A stretch of 64,000 nt of DNA, taken from positions 62,001-126,000 of the forward strand of contig NZ_FMZO01000008.1 in assembly GCF_900101395.1 (NCBI RefSeq). The letters are read 5' to 3'. Origin of the DNA: Niabella drilacis. Lineage in GTDB: Bacteria; Bacteroidota; Bacteroidia; Chitinophagales; Chitinophagaceae. The notes under the pieces were generated by a model. That model saw only the letters and a program-made list of their open reading frames with translations. It did not search any database and was not told the DNA's origin. Within the stretch, counting starts at the first letter, position 1, and each line of letters begins with the position of its first letter. Both the position numbers and the translations under genes were made by a program. Positions 26,965 through 35,271 of the stretch are shown in pieces.

Positions 26965-28010
26965 TCCGATTTTTTTCTATTCTTTTTATTACCGCGTTTA
27001 TAGCGGCATGCTCCGGTTCAAAAAACGCAACTGCATTGCGGACGTTTACCAACCCGTTGCTTCCATCCGGGGCAGACCCCTACAGTTTTTATAAGGACGG
27101 GTATTATTATTATACCCATACCACGCAAAACAGGCTGGTGTTGTGGAAAACCAGGAACCTTTCGGACCTGAAAGATGCAGAACAGAAAACCATCTGGACG
27201 CCTCCGCGCAATACCATGTATTCAAAAGAACTTTGGGCCCCGGAGATCCTGTTCTTAAGAGGAAAATGGTATATGTATTTCGCCGCGGATAACGGCAATA
27301 ATCATAACCATCGGATGTATGTACTTGAAAACAGTGCGGCTGATCCGATGCAGGGCGAATGGGTGTTTAAAGGAAAGATAGCGGACCCCTCTGATAAATG
27401 GGCCATCGATGGAGATGTATTTGAGTATAAGGGGCAACTGTACATGATCTGGTCCGGGTGGGCAGGTGATGCCAACGGGCAGCAGAATATTTATATTGCA
27501 AAAATGAGCAACCCCTGGACGATCGAAGGGGAGCGGGTACTGATCTCGGAGCCGGAGCACAAATGGGAAAAATACGGGTATCTCAAAGGCGAAACTCCGG
27601 ATCATGTTTATGTAAATGAAGGTCCGCAGTTCCTCATCCGCAACAACCGCATTTTTATTGTGTACTCTGCCAGCGGCTGCTGGACGGAAAATTATACCCT
27701 GGGCATGCTGTCTCTTAAAAAGAACAGTGACCTGTTGAACCGGGCCAACTGGGTAAAGAGCCCGGAGCCGGTATTTAAGGCAGCCCCGGAAAACGGGGTA
27801 TATGCAGCCGGGCATAATTCGTTCTTTAAATCGCCGGACGGTAAGGAAGACTGGATCCTGTATCATGCCAATCCCCGGCCCGGGCAGGGGTGTGGCGGGC
27901 ACCGTTCGCCCCGTGCGCAGCGGTTTACCTGGCGCAGGGATGGAACCCCGGATTTCGGCCGCCCCCTTCCAACAACCGAACCACTGCCGGAGCCTTCCCA
28001 AAAGAAGTAA
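26961..28010 (+). CDS. GH43 lipoprotein, exo-arabinofuranosidase type (PUL 1)
   Basis: The 349-residue lipoprotein (IAACSGS lipobox) has the GH43 triad at Asp39 (GADPYSF), Asp150 (AIDGDVF) and Glu220 (NEGPQFL), plus the late AAGHNSFF and GQGCGGHRSPRAQ segments seen in exo-acting alpha-L-arabinofuranosidase-type GH43 enzymes. It overlaps the previous GH43 gene by four bases, and the next gene starts one base after its stop, so the three form a tightly packed unit. Confidence 0.88.
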   Translation: MIRFFSILFITAFIAACSGSKNATALRTFTNPLLPSGADPYSFYKDGYYYYTHTTQNRLVLWKTRNLSDLKDAEQKTIWTPPRNTMYSKELWAPEILFLRGKWYMYFAADNGNNHNHRMYVLENSAADPMQGEWVFKGKIADPSDKWAIDGDVFEYKGQLYMIWSGWAGDANGQQNIYIAKMSNPWTIEGERVLISEPEHKWEKYGYLKGETPDHVYVNEGPQFLIRNNRIFIVYSASGCWTENYTLGMLSLKKNSDLLNRANWVKSPEPVFKAAPENGVYAAGHNSFFKSPDGKEDWILYHANPRPGQGCGGHRSPRAQRFTWRRDGTPDFGRPLPTTEPLPEPSQKK

Positions 28011-28011
28011 A

Positions 28012-30045
28012 ATGAAAAAACTGCTTTGCTTTTTGATCCTGCCGGCTGCTTTGCAGTTGAGTGCACAGTCGCCCGCGATCGCTACCGATTTTCCCGATCC
28101 TACGGTGATCACTGCCGGGGGGAAATACTATGCATATGCCACCAATTCCGGACCAGCAGCTAAGTTTATGAACATCCAGGTTGCCGTATCGGATAATTTG
28201 AAAGACTGGCGCATTATTGGCGATGCCTTGCCGGAGAAGCCCTCCTGGGGATACCGCGATTTTTGGGCTCCTCATGTGCTGTACCAGGAGCAGTTAAAAA
28301 AATATGTACTTTTTTATTCTGCGGAAACCGTGGATACTTCAGCTGGCAAAGCCATTGGCGTGGCTTTTGCCGACCGGCCGGAAGGCCCCTTCCGCGATTC
28401 CGGCAGCCCCCTTATCGTAGGACCGGGCTTTGAAGCCATTGACCCAATGGTGATCCGGGATCCCCGGTCGGGGAAGTACTACATGGTATGGGGTTCTGGT
28501 TTCCGGCCCCTGCAGATCCGGGAAATGGATCCTTCCATGACGGCATTTGCAAAGGATGCTGAAACATATGCTGTTTTGCCGGCCGGGGCCGATAAAGACT
28601 ACGGGAGGCTCGTGGAAGGTGCATGGATCGATTACCGGAACGGGTACTATTATCTGTATTATTCCGGCGATAACTGTTGTGGTGTGGAGGCACACTATGC
28701 CGTGATGGTGGCCCGCGCAAAAAATATTACGGGTCCGTATATCCGCAGGGGCGCCGTGGCGGCAAATAAAAGTAGTGTGATTCTTGAGCGTGACGCTATG
28801 ATGGTTGCACCAGGGCATAATTCCGTGATTGAAGACCGGAACGGGAAAACCTGGATCGCCTATCACGCCATTCCGCGGGCAGCATACGACAGGAAAAATT
28901 ATGGCCGCATGCTATACCTGGACCGTGTTGAATACAGGAACGGGTGGCCTGTAGTTGTAAAGGAAATGCCTCCCGCAATAGCTGTCCGCTGGACAGACAG
29001 TGTGACCATCAGCGCAGGTTACAGGCAAACGGCCGCCGGTGAAAAATTACCGGTATATGGCGCGCAATATCCCAGGCTGCTAAAGCTTTCAACAGGAAAA
29101 TGGCTGGCCGGCTATACGGTACTGCGCAACAGGGGATACAAAAAAGATGCCCATGGCGGGCTGGAACTGGAAATTTCGGAAAGCTCCGATAATGGTAAAA
29201 ACTGGAAACCGATCAGCACTATTGCCGACCCCGGACGGGATCTGGACAATGCACAACTGGTGCAATTGCCCGGAGGGGATGTACTGCTGGCAGGTCGTTC
29301 AGTGCGCTGGCAGGAATCATACCGGCTGCCGGTTTATAAAAGCAGCGATGGGGGAAAGAGCTGGCAGTTCCTGAGTATCATCGATGCTAACGAAGGCGCC
29401 CCGGGTACTTTGGGCACACCGGATAAAGGAATGTATGAACCTCATTTTTATTTTTTAAACGACGGGCGGCTGGCGGTAATGTATGCCACAGAAAAGCATG
29501 TAACGGAATCGCCCTCCTACAGCCAGGTTATTGCGCAACGTATTTCACCGGATGCCGGAAAGACCTGGGGCAAGGAAACCTGGGTGGCCCATACACCAGG
29601 ACATCCGCAATCGAGGCCGGGAATGCCGGTAGTGGACCGCATGCTGAACGGGAGTTATATCGTGGTTTACGAGGTTTGCGGACCAGAGGACTGCGGCATC
29701 TATTATAAAACCAGTGCCGATGGCATCAACTGGAAGGAAGGGCTGGGCACCTTCATCCCCGGTCATCAGGGCGCTCCTTATGTGCTGGCGCTTCCCAATG
29801 GCAACCTGCTGTTATCATCCAACAGGGGTACGGTTTCTGTAAGCAGGGATTTTGGCCGTACCTGGAAAGAACAGGACATGCCCTGGAGGCACAGTGCGCC
29901 TTTTGAAGCCGACTGGCATCAGACCATCTGGCAAAGTATCTACCTGTTTGGAAACGATACTATCGGGATTGTAACCTCACGGAAAAATGCGCCGGCAGGG
30001 CATGCCGTAAAGATCCGTTTTGGAAGGATCGAAAAAGCCCGGTAA
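28012..30045 (+). CDS. Two-domain enzyme: GH43 plus GH93-like propeller (PUL 1)
   Basis: From the ATG at 28012 the product is 677 residues. An upstream in-frame extension to 27802 only overlaps the previous gene and lacks a signal, so I reject it. After a signal peptide, residues ~20-310 are a GH43 propeller (Asp29 in FPDPTV, Asp144 in AIDPMV, Glu202 in VEGAWI). Residues ~335-677 are a sialidase-like six-bladed propeller with SSDNGKNWK and SSDGGKSWQ boxes. It also has MYEPHF (Glu476) and RPGMPVVDRMLNGSYIVVYE (Glu554), which I read as GH93 exo-1,5-alpha-L-arabinanase-like. If correct, one protein both debranches and exo-cleaves arabinan. GH43 is firm; GH93 is inference, and GH33-like is the alternative. 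Confidence 0.8.
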   Translation: MKKLLCFLILPAALQLSAQSPAIATDFPDPTVITAGGKYYAYATNSGPAAKFMNIQVAVSDNLKDWRIIGDALPEKPSWGYRDFWAPHVLYQEQLKKYVLFYSAETVDTSAGKAIGVAFADRPEGPFRDSGSPLIVGPGFEAIDPMVIRDPRSGKYYMVWGSGFRPLQIREMDPSMTAFAKDAETYAVLPAGADKDYGRLVEGAWIDYRNGYYYLYYSGDNCCGVEAHYAVMVARAKNITGPYIRRGAVAANKSSVILERDAMMVAPGHNSVIEDRNGKTWIAYHAIPRAAYDRKNYGRMLYLDRVEYRNGWPVVVKEMPPAIAVRWTDSVTISAGYRQTAAGEKLPVYGAQYPRLLKLSTGKWLAGYTVLRNRGYKKDAHGGLELEISESSDNGKNWKPISTIADPGRDLDNAQLVQLPGGDVLLAGRSVRWQESYRLPVYKSSDGGKSWQFLSIIDANEGAPGTLGTPDKGMYEPHFYFLNDGRLAVMYATEKHVTESPSYSQVIAQRISPDAGKTWGKETWVAHTPGHPQSRPGMPVVDRMLNGSYIVVYEVCGPEDCGIYYKTSADGINWKEGLGTFIPGHQGAPYVLALPNGNLLLSSNRGTVSVSRDFGRTWKEQDMPWRHSAPFEADWHQTIWQSIYLFGNDTIGIVTSRKNAPAGHAVKIRFGRIEKAR

Positions 30046-30075
30046 TTTTTAAACCCGCAGCAGTGCCGGTTATTG

Positions 30076-30083
30076 TATATTTG
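30076..30083 (+). promoter_or_regulatory. Candidate internal promoter in PUL 1
   Basis: TATATTTG fits TAnnTTTG exactly and lies 20 bases before the ATG at 30104, in the 58-base gap after the GH43/GH93 gene. It may give the last two genes their own transcript. No -33 box is clear. Confidence 0.4.
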
Positions 30084-30103
30084 ACACTTATTAATGATTG
30101 CGT

Positions 30104-32137
30104 ATGCGCCTGCTTATTTATTATGGGACCTGCTCCCTGTTTTTGGCCACCGGTGTGCTGGCACAGGTAAAGCCCGCTGTGCCGGGAGAACGCCTGCATT
30201 ATGCTCCAAGGGTATTCAATACTTTCGATATTGGCGCTGTAAAGCCGGAGGGCTGGTTGCTGGATCAGCTTCAGACGGTAGCAGCGAATTCCACGGGCCA
30301 CCTGGATGAAACACACGGGAAGATCAAAAACGACAATGGCTGGCTGGGCGGCAACGGCGACGGCTGGGAAGAAACGCCTTACTGGCTGGATGGTGCGGTG
30401 CCTGTAGCCTATCTTTTAAATGATCCGCGGCTGAAGGCAAAGGTACTGCGGTATATCAACTGGACCCTGGATCACCAGCGGCCTTCGGGATATTTTGGTC
30501 CTTTAACCCCGTATGAAAAAGAAACGGGGAAATCCATCACCATTGCAACGGCAGAAAAAGGGGAGGACTGGTGGCCCAAGATGGTCATGCTGAAAGTACT
30601 GCAGCAGTACTACAGTGCCACCAGCGATAAACGGGTTATCCCGTTTATGCTGCGGTATTTCCGCTACCAGGAGGCGGCGCTGCCAAAGGCCCCGCTTTCG
30701 AAGTGGACGGAATGGGCTGTTTCGAGAGGTTCTGAGAATATGCTGGTGGTACAATGGCTCTATGGGATCACTAAAGAGCCGTTTTTGCTGAGGCTTGCCG
30801 CTACCATCCGCGATCAGTCCCTGCCCTGGAGCACGATGCTGGGTGGGCGCGACTGGGTGATGCAGGCAGCGGCTTTTCAGAATAATAAAGCCTGGATGAC
30901 GCGTCATGGAGTGAACGTAGGAATGGCTATTAAAGAGCCGGCACTTAACTATGAGCGTACTTCGGACAAAAAGTATATTGACATATTGAACAGGGGCTGG
31001 CAAGATATTATGGTGCTGCATGGGCTGCCCAACGGGATCTTTTCAGCGGATGAAGACCTGCATGGGAACCTGCCCACCCAGGGCACGGAACTGTGCGCGA
31101 TCGTGGAAACAATGTTCTCCATGGAAGAAGCTCTTTCTATTACAGGCGACCTCCGGTTTGCCGATGCCCTGGAGCGCATGACCTTTAATGCGTTTCCGCC
31201 GCAGACCACGGCCGATTTTAATTATAAACAGTATTTCCAGATAGCCAACCAGGTAGATGTGAACCGGGGCGTGTATGATTTTTCATTGCCGTTTGACCGC
31301 CAGATGAATAATGTGTTTGGCGCGCGTAGCGGCTACACTTGCTGCCTGGCCAACATGCACCAGGGCTGGCCCAAGTTTGTCCGGAACCTTTGGCACCGCG
31401 CCGGCGAGAGGGGCATTGCAGCCCTCGTTTATGCTCCAAGCAGGCTCACCACCCGTATCGGGTCTGTGCCGGTAACGATCATTGAAAAAACAGACTACCC
31501 GTTCAGTGATGAGATCCTGTTTGAAGTAGCTGCGGGAGCGGCTGTTGATTTCCCCCTTTTACTCAGGATCCCCGGCTGGTGCAGGAAACCGGAGCTGCGT
31601 GTGAACGGCATGGTTCAGGCTGCGGAACCGCAACAGGGATTGATCACTCTGAAAAGGACCTGGAAGCAGGGCGATCAGATCCGGCTCCGGTTGCCGATGG
31701 AGGTTCAGCTCTCAAACTGGGGCCGCAACTCAAGAACCGTGGAAAGAGGTCCCCTGGTTTATGCCTTAAAACTGAAGGAACAGGTAACCGGGGGAACAGA
31801 GCCAGCGGAGGGCGCATATGAGACCCTTTCAACCGGTGATGCCTGGAATTATGGACTGTTGAAGCAGATCGCCGATAACCCCGGAAGTCTAAAGGTGACG
31901 GAACATTCACTAAAACCGGGTTTCAAATGGACGCAGGATTTTGCCCCGGTTGCCATTACAGCCGCGGGAAGGCAGATCCCCGGATGGAAGTCGGAAGCCG
32001 GAAAGGTAGCGGATCAGCCCGTATCGGACCGGGAAGGGATCTATAAAGGCCGCGTGGAGCCGGAACTCCGCTCGTTTACGCTGATCCCCTATGGGTTCAC
32101 CCGTTTGAGAATTGTAGCTTTCCCGGTAGTGCCCTGA
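30104..32137 (+). CDS. Second GH127/GH146-like beta-L-arabinofuranosidase (PUL 1)
   Basis: The 677-residue secreted protein is a paralogue of the enzyme at 22306. It has the same order of barrel and sandwich domains and the same catalytic set: Glu329 and Cys331 in TELCAIVE, and Cys413-Cys414 in YTCCLAN. Both end in a GFTRLRI/AARLRISAFPVV-type segment. I start at ATG 30104, since the TTG at 30098 only adds two residues. Two members in one locus suggest two different linkages or positions on the side chain. Confidence 0.85.
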   Translation: MRLLIYYGTCSLFLATGVLAQVKPAVPGERLHYAPRVFNTFDIGAVKPEGWLLDQLQTVAANSTGHLDETHGKIKNDNGWLGGNGDGWEETPYWLDGAVPVAYLLNDPRLKAKVLRYINWTLDHQRPSGYFGPLTPYEKETGKSITIATAEKGEDWWPKMVMLKVLQQYYSATSDKRVIPFMLRYFRYQEAALPKAPLSKWTEWAVSRGSENMLVVQWLYGITKEPFLLRLAATIRDQSLPWSTMLGGRDWVMQAAAFQNNKAWMTRHGVNVGMAIKEPALNYERTSDKKYIDILNRGWQDIMVLHGLPNGIFSADEDLHGNLPTQGTELCAIVETMFSMEEALSITGDLRFADALERMTFNAFPPQTTADFNYKQYFQIANQVDVNRGVYDFSLPFDRQMNNVFGARSGYTCCLANMHQGWPKFVRNLWHRAGERGIAALVYAPSRLTTRIGSVPVTIIEKTDYPFSDEILFEVAAGAAVDFPLLLRIPGWCRKPELRVNGMVQAAEPQQGLITLKRTWKQGDQIRLRLPMEVQLSNWGRNSRTVERGPLVYALKLKEQVTGGTEPAEGAYETLSTGDAWNYGLLKQIADNPGSLKVTEHSLKPGFKWTQDFAPVAITAAGRQIPGWKSEAGKVADQPVSDREGIYKGRVEPELRSFTLIPYGFTRLRIVAFPVVP

Positions 32138-32185
32138 AGATGATAATCGTTAATTTTAAAACCTGAAAATAATCAAATCAATAAA

Positions 32186-33385
32186 ATGATCAACATGAAT
32201 CAAACTCTTAAGACGGCAGCGCTGGTGGTGTTGGCAGCGGGAGCAATCGCCTGCAACAACCCGGAAAATAACGAGGAGACGCAAAAAACGGCTGATTCCG
32301 CCCAGGTAGCCGGTGCTGACAGTTCAGGGGCGCTGAACCCCGCAAATTTTGAGGCAACGATCGACGGTAAGAAAACCGGGTTGTATACCTTAAAGAACAA
32401 TAACGGGATGCGGGTGGCTATTACCAGCTATGGTGGCCGTATTGTAGGGCTTTGGGTACCGGACAGATCCGGCAAGTCCACGGATGTGGTTATCGGCTTA
32501 AATAGTGTGGATGGCTACAGGAACGCAACTGAAGCCTACCTGGGTGCAACCATCGGGCGTTACGGAAACCGTATAGCCAAAGCCCGGTTTAAACTGGATG
32601 GCAGGGAATATACACTGGCCGCCAATAACGGGCCTAACAACCTGCATGGAGGTAAAAAGGGATTCCAGTATGTAGTATGGGACGCTGCCCAGCCCAACGA
32701 CAGTACCCTTGAGCTGAGCTATACCAGCCCGGATATGGAAGAAGGCTTCCCGGGTGAACTGAAGGTAAAAGTTACCTATAGTGTTACTGCAGACAACGCC
32801 ATAAAAATGGAGTACCAGGCAACATCCAGCAAGAACACGATTGTGAACCTGACCAACCATGCTTATTTTAACCTGAATGGGGAGGGAAGCGGCGATATCC
32901 TGCAGCAGACTGCCCAGATTTATGCAGATCAGTATACACCGGTGGATTCTACACTGATCCCGACCGGTAAGCTGGACCCTGTTGCCGGAACGCCTTTCGA
33001 TTTTACAAAACCGGTTGCGATCGGCGCGCGTATCGGGGAAGACAATACGCAGCTGAAATATGGAAGAGGCTATGATCATAATTATGTACTGAATGGTACA
33101 AAGGGCGATTATGGGTTAACACATGCTGCCACTTTTACCGGTGATCAATCCGGCATCGTAATGGATATTTATACCCAGGAACCGGGATTGCAGTTTTACA
33201 GCGGTAATTTCAATGAAGGGAAGAATACCCTGAAATCCGGGGCAAAGGATATTCATCGCGGAGCTTTTTGCGCAGAAACGCAGCATTTCCCGGATTCGCC
33301 CAACCAGCCTGCATTCCCGAGTGTGGAATTAAAACCAGGTACTGCTTATCATACGGTTTCTTACTATAAATTTTCGGTAAAGTAA
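32186..33385 (+). CDS. galM: Aldose 1-epimerase, exported lipoprotein (PUL 1)
   Basis: The product (399 residues; an ATG nine bases later is equally good) has a lipobox (AGAIACNN) followed by an aldose 1-epimerase domain. The catalytic His lies in NHAYFNLNG and the catalytic Glu in CAETQHFPDSPN. It interconverts alpha and beta anomers of sugars such as arabinose or galactose released by the upstream enzymes, here apparently in the periplasm or at the membrane rather than the cytoplasm. It closes the PUL and is followed by a strong terminator. Confidence 0.9.
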   Translation: MINMNQTLKTAALVVLAAGAIACNNPENNEETQKTADSAQVAGADSSGALNPANFEATIDGKKTGLYTLKNNNGMRVAITSYGGRIVGLWVPDRSGKSTDVVIGLNSVDGYRNATEAYLGATIGRYGNRIAKARFKLDGREYTLAANNGPNNLHGGKKGFQYVVWDAAQPNDSTLELSYTSPDMEEGFPGELKVKVTYSVTADNAIKMEYQATSSKNTIVNLTNHAYFNLNGEGSGDILQQTAQIYADQYTPVDSTLIPTGKLDPVAGTPFDFTKPVAIGARIGEDNTQLKYGRGYDHNYVLNGTKGDYGLTHAATFTGDQSGIVMDIYTQEPGLQFYSGNFNEGKNTLKSGAKDIHRGAFCAETQHFPDSPNQPAFPSVELKPGTAYHTVSYYKFSVK

Positions 33386-33408
33386 TACAGGAACTGATTC
33401 AGAATACA

Positions 33409-33441
33409 GGAGTACCGCCACAGGCCGGTGCTCCTTTTTTT
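33409..33441 (+). terminator. Rho-independent terminator of PUL 1
   Basis: GGAGTACCG (33409-33417) pairs with CGGTGCTCC (33426-33434) with one G-T pair, followed by seven T residues. It lies 24 bases after the galM stop and marks the end of PUL 1. Confidence 0.8.
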
Positions 33442-33508
33442 ATGAGGCCTGCCGTAATAGAACTCCGGCAGCAACCTGCAAAAAGCTTGCTTGGATCTGA
33501 TCAATAAT

Positions 33509-33706
33509 CAGGGCAAACGCATCTGGTTTCAGCATTGCTCAGCTCCGGCGGAGCTGCGCGTTTATAACAATGTGCTGTTTTGATCACCCCGGCTCCTGCA
33601 GGAGCCGGGGTTTCCGCTTTAATACCTTGCTATAAACACACGGCATACAATGCCTGAAAATGTTCCTGGTGCGCTCTTTTTACCCAATTTAGATGCGTTT
33701 GCCCTG
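33509..33706. mobile_element. MITE-like palindromic element, copy 1 (198 bp)
   Basis: The ends are perfect 16-base inverted repeats, CAGGGCAAACGCATCT (33509-33524) and its complement (33691-33706). The element is flanked by a perfect 10-base direct duplication, GATCAATAAT, at 33499-33508 and 33707-33716. Inside are four paired regions: CAGCTCC/GGAGCTG (33540-33556), a perfect 24-base palindrome (33587-33610), a TTTATA/TATAAA long-range arm and GGCAT/ATGCC (33642-33654). It encodes no protein. It is about 200 bp, like copy 2 at 62279-62478, and must have been moved by a transposase in trans. Confidence 0.9.
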
Positions 33707-33738
33707 GATCAATAATGACCGTTTAAGACAAAATGCTG

Positions 33739-33746
33739 TAAGTTTG
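33739..33746 (+). promoter_or_regulatory. Candidate promoter of the phosphoesterase gene
   Basis: TAAGTTTG is a full TAnnTTTG match just outside the mobile element, 151 bases before the ATG at 33898. It would give a leader of about 145 bases. No -33 box is clear. Confidence 0.4.
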
Positions 33747-33897
33747 TAACCGCCGCAATGAAAATTGAGGCTTTCAGAACGATTAAAAATGCCTGGGATC
33801 TGAGTAACAGGATACCTGCGGATCAGGTTCCGGTAAGCTCTTTAACCAGCCCCATACATCTTTTATTAATTATTAAATCTTCAAAAAGGAAAGCAGG

Positions 33898-35244
33898 ATG
33901 TCTATACAACGGTTTTTTTTTATCTTCCTTATTGTTTTCGGGATCAGCAGTTGCGGAACCAGCAAAAAAGCCCAGCGAGGGGATGTTTCATTTGACGAGG
34001 GGATCCGGCAGATCAACCACCTGGTGGTGATTTATATGGAAAACCACAGCTTTGATAACCTGTATGGTGAGTTCAAAGGAGTAAACGGAATCCGGAACGC
34101 CCAACGGAAAAAAATTGTACAGGTAGATGCGAAGGGGATCCCTTATAAGTACCTGCCCGAGATTCCGAGGAACAATGCCTTTCCTACCAACCTGCCCAAT
34201 AAGCTTTTTAATATCGATCAATACGTACCTTCTGATAAAAAAACGCCGGATGTTACACACCGGTTTTATCACAACCAGTTGCAGATAAATGGGGGCAAGA
34301 TGGATCAGTTTGCCGCCTATAACGATTCCAAAGGGCTGGCAATGGGTTACTACAACACCAGGAAGCTGCCGTTGTACCCGATAGCCCGGCAATACACGTT
34401 ATGCGATAACTTTTTTCAGAGCGTATTCGGCGGCTCCTATTTTAACCATGTATACCTGATTGCGGCAGCTGCACCCGTTTGGCCCAACGCTCCCAAATCG
34501 ATGATCGCCGAGGTAGATGCAGCGGGCAGGATGAAAAAAGACGGGATCGTTACGCCGGATGGTTATGCGGTCAATCATGTGCTGTCCCGGAACTGGCCCT
34601 ATCCCCTGAAATCGGATACATCCAAATTATTGCCTTCCCAAACGATGCCGACGATCGGAGACCGGCTGAGCGAGAAAGGCGTATCCTGGGCCTGGTACTC
34701 GGAAGGATGGGATGATGCAGTGGCCGGGCGGAAGAATAATTTTGCATATAACCACGAGCCCTTCCTGTACTTTGCCAAATACGAAGAAGGCACAGAAGGA
34801 CGGAAGCATCTGAAAGACCAGAACGATTTTATAAAAGCAGCAAAAGAAGGTACATTGCCCAGCGTTTCATTTGTGAAACCCGGGGGCGGAAATGACGAGC
34901 ACCCGGGCAGTTCCGATGTATATTCTTCAGAGCAGCTGGCTGTGAACCTGATCAACGCGGTGCTGGAGGGGCCCAACGCAAAGGATGCGCTGGTGGTACT
35001 GACCTATGATGAGTTTGGCGGTTTCTTTGATCATGTACCTCCGCCGGTTATCGACCGATGGGGACCCGGAAGCCGTATCCCGGCCATTGTTATCGGGCCC
35101 TTCGCAAAGAAGAACCATGTAGACCATACCCAGTATGAAACGGTAAGCATTCTTTCTTTCATTGCACATAGATGGGGCACAGCTCCGCTGGCCGAACGGG
35201 ATAAGAATGCAAGCCCGTTCAGGAATGCCCTCATCTTTAAATAA
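33898..35244 (+). CDS. Phosphoesterase lipoprotein (phospholipase C / acid phosphatase type)
   Basis: The 448-residue lipoprotein (Cys19, ISSC) belongs to the PF04185 phosphoesterase family. It starts with the metal-site motif VIYMENHSFDNLYG near residues 45-58 and has the late blocks PGGGNDEHPGSSD and TYDEFGGFFDHVPPP. The family includes non-haemolytic phospholipase C and AcpA-type acid phosphatases; which one cannot be told here. The di-haem peroxidase gene follows 27 bases after its stop, so they are probably co-transcribed. Confidence 0.83.
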   Translation: MSIQRFFFIFLIVFGISSCGTSKKAQRGDVSFDEGIRQINHLVVIYMENHSFDNLYGEFKGVNGIRNAQRKKIVQVDAKGIPYKYLPEIPRNNAFPTNLPNKLFNIDQYVPSDKKTPDVTHRFYHNQLQINGGKMDQFAAYNDSKGLAMGYYNTRKLPLYPIARQYTLCDNFFQSVFGGSYFNHVYLIAAAAPVWPNAPKSMIAEVDAAGRMKKDGIVTPDGYAVNHVLSRNWPYPLKSDTSKLLPSQTMPTIGDRLSEKGVSWAWYSEGWDDAVAGRKNNFAYNHEPFLYFAKYEEGTEGRKHLKDQNDFIKAAKEGTLPSVSFVKPGGGNDEHPGSSDVYSSEQLAVNLINAVLEGPNAKDALVVLTYDEFGGFFDHVPPPVIDRWGPGSRIPAIVIGPFAKKNHVDHTQYETVSILSFIAHRWGTAPLAERDKNASPFRNALIFK

Positions 35245-35271
35245 CCACGGTTGACCCGGGGGAGCTGTGTT

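Larger units (their letters stand above)
33442..33897. other. Gap holding the mobile element and a promoter
   Basis: Between the PUL terminator and the phosphoesterase gene lie the 198-base palindromic element (33509-33706) with its target duplication and a TAAGTTTG box (33739-33746). A 90-codon frame at 33758-34030 overlaps the next gene in another phase and is not supported. Confidence 0.6.

Noticed and set aside
27802-28011. N-terminal extension of the GH43/GH93 protein
   Set aside because: It lies wholly within the previous GH43 gene; the ATG at 28012 leads straight into a good signal peptide.
27255-28112. 285-codon frame antisense to two GH43 genes
   Set aside because: Antisense to well-supported GH43 genes with intact catalytic motifs; the frame is open only because of GC-rich codons.
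33541-33640. Element core as an intrinsic terminator of PUL 1
   Set aside because: The central hairpin has no T-run, and a proper terminator already lies at 33409-33441; terminal repeats and target duplication show a mobile element.
33758-34030. 90-codon frame with a promoter box just upstream
   Set aside because: It overlaps the phosphoesterase start in a different frame and its product resembles nothing; the box more likely serves the larger gene.
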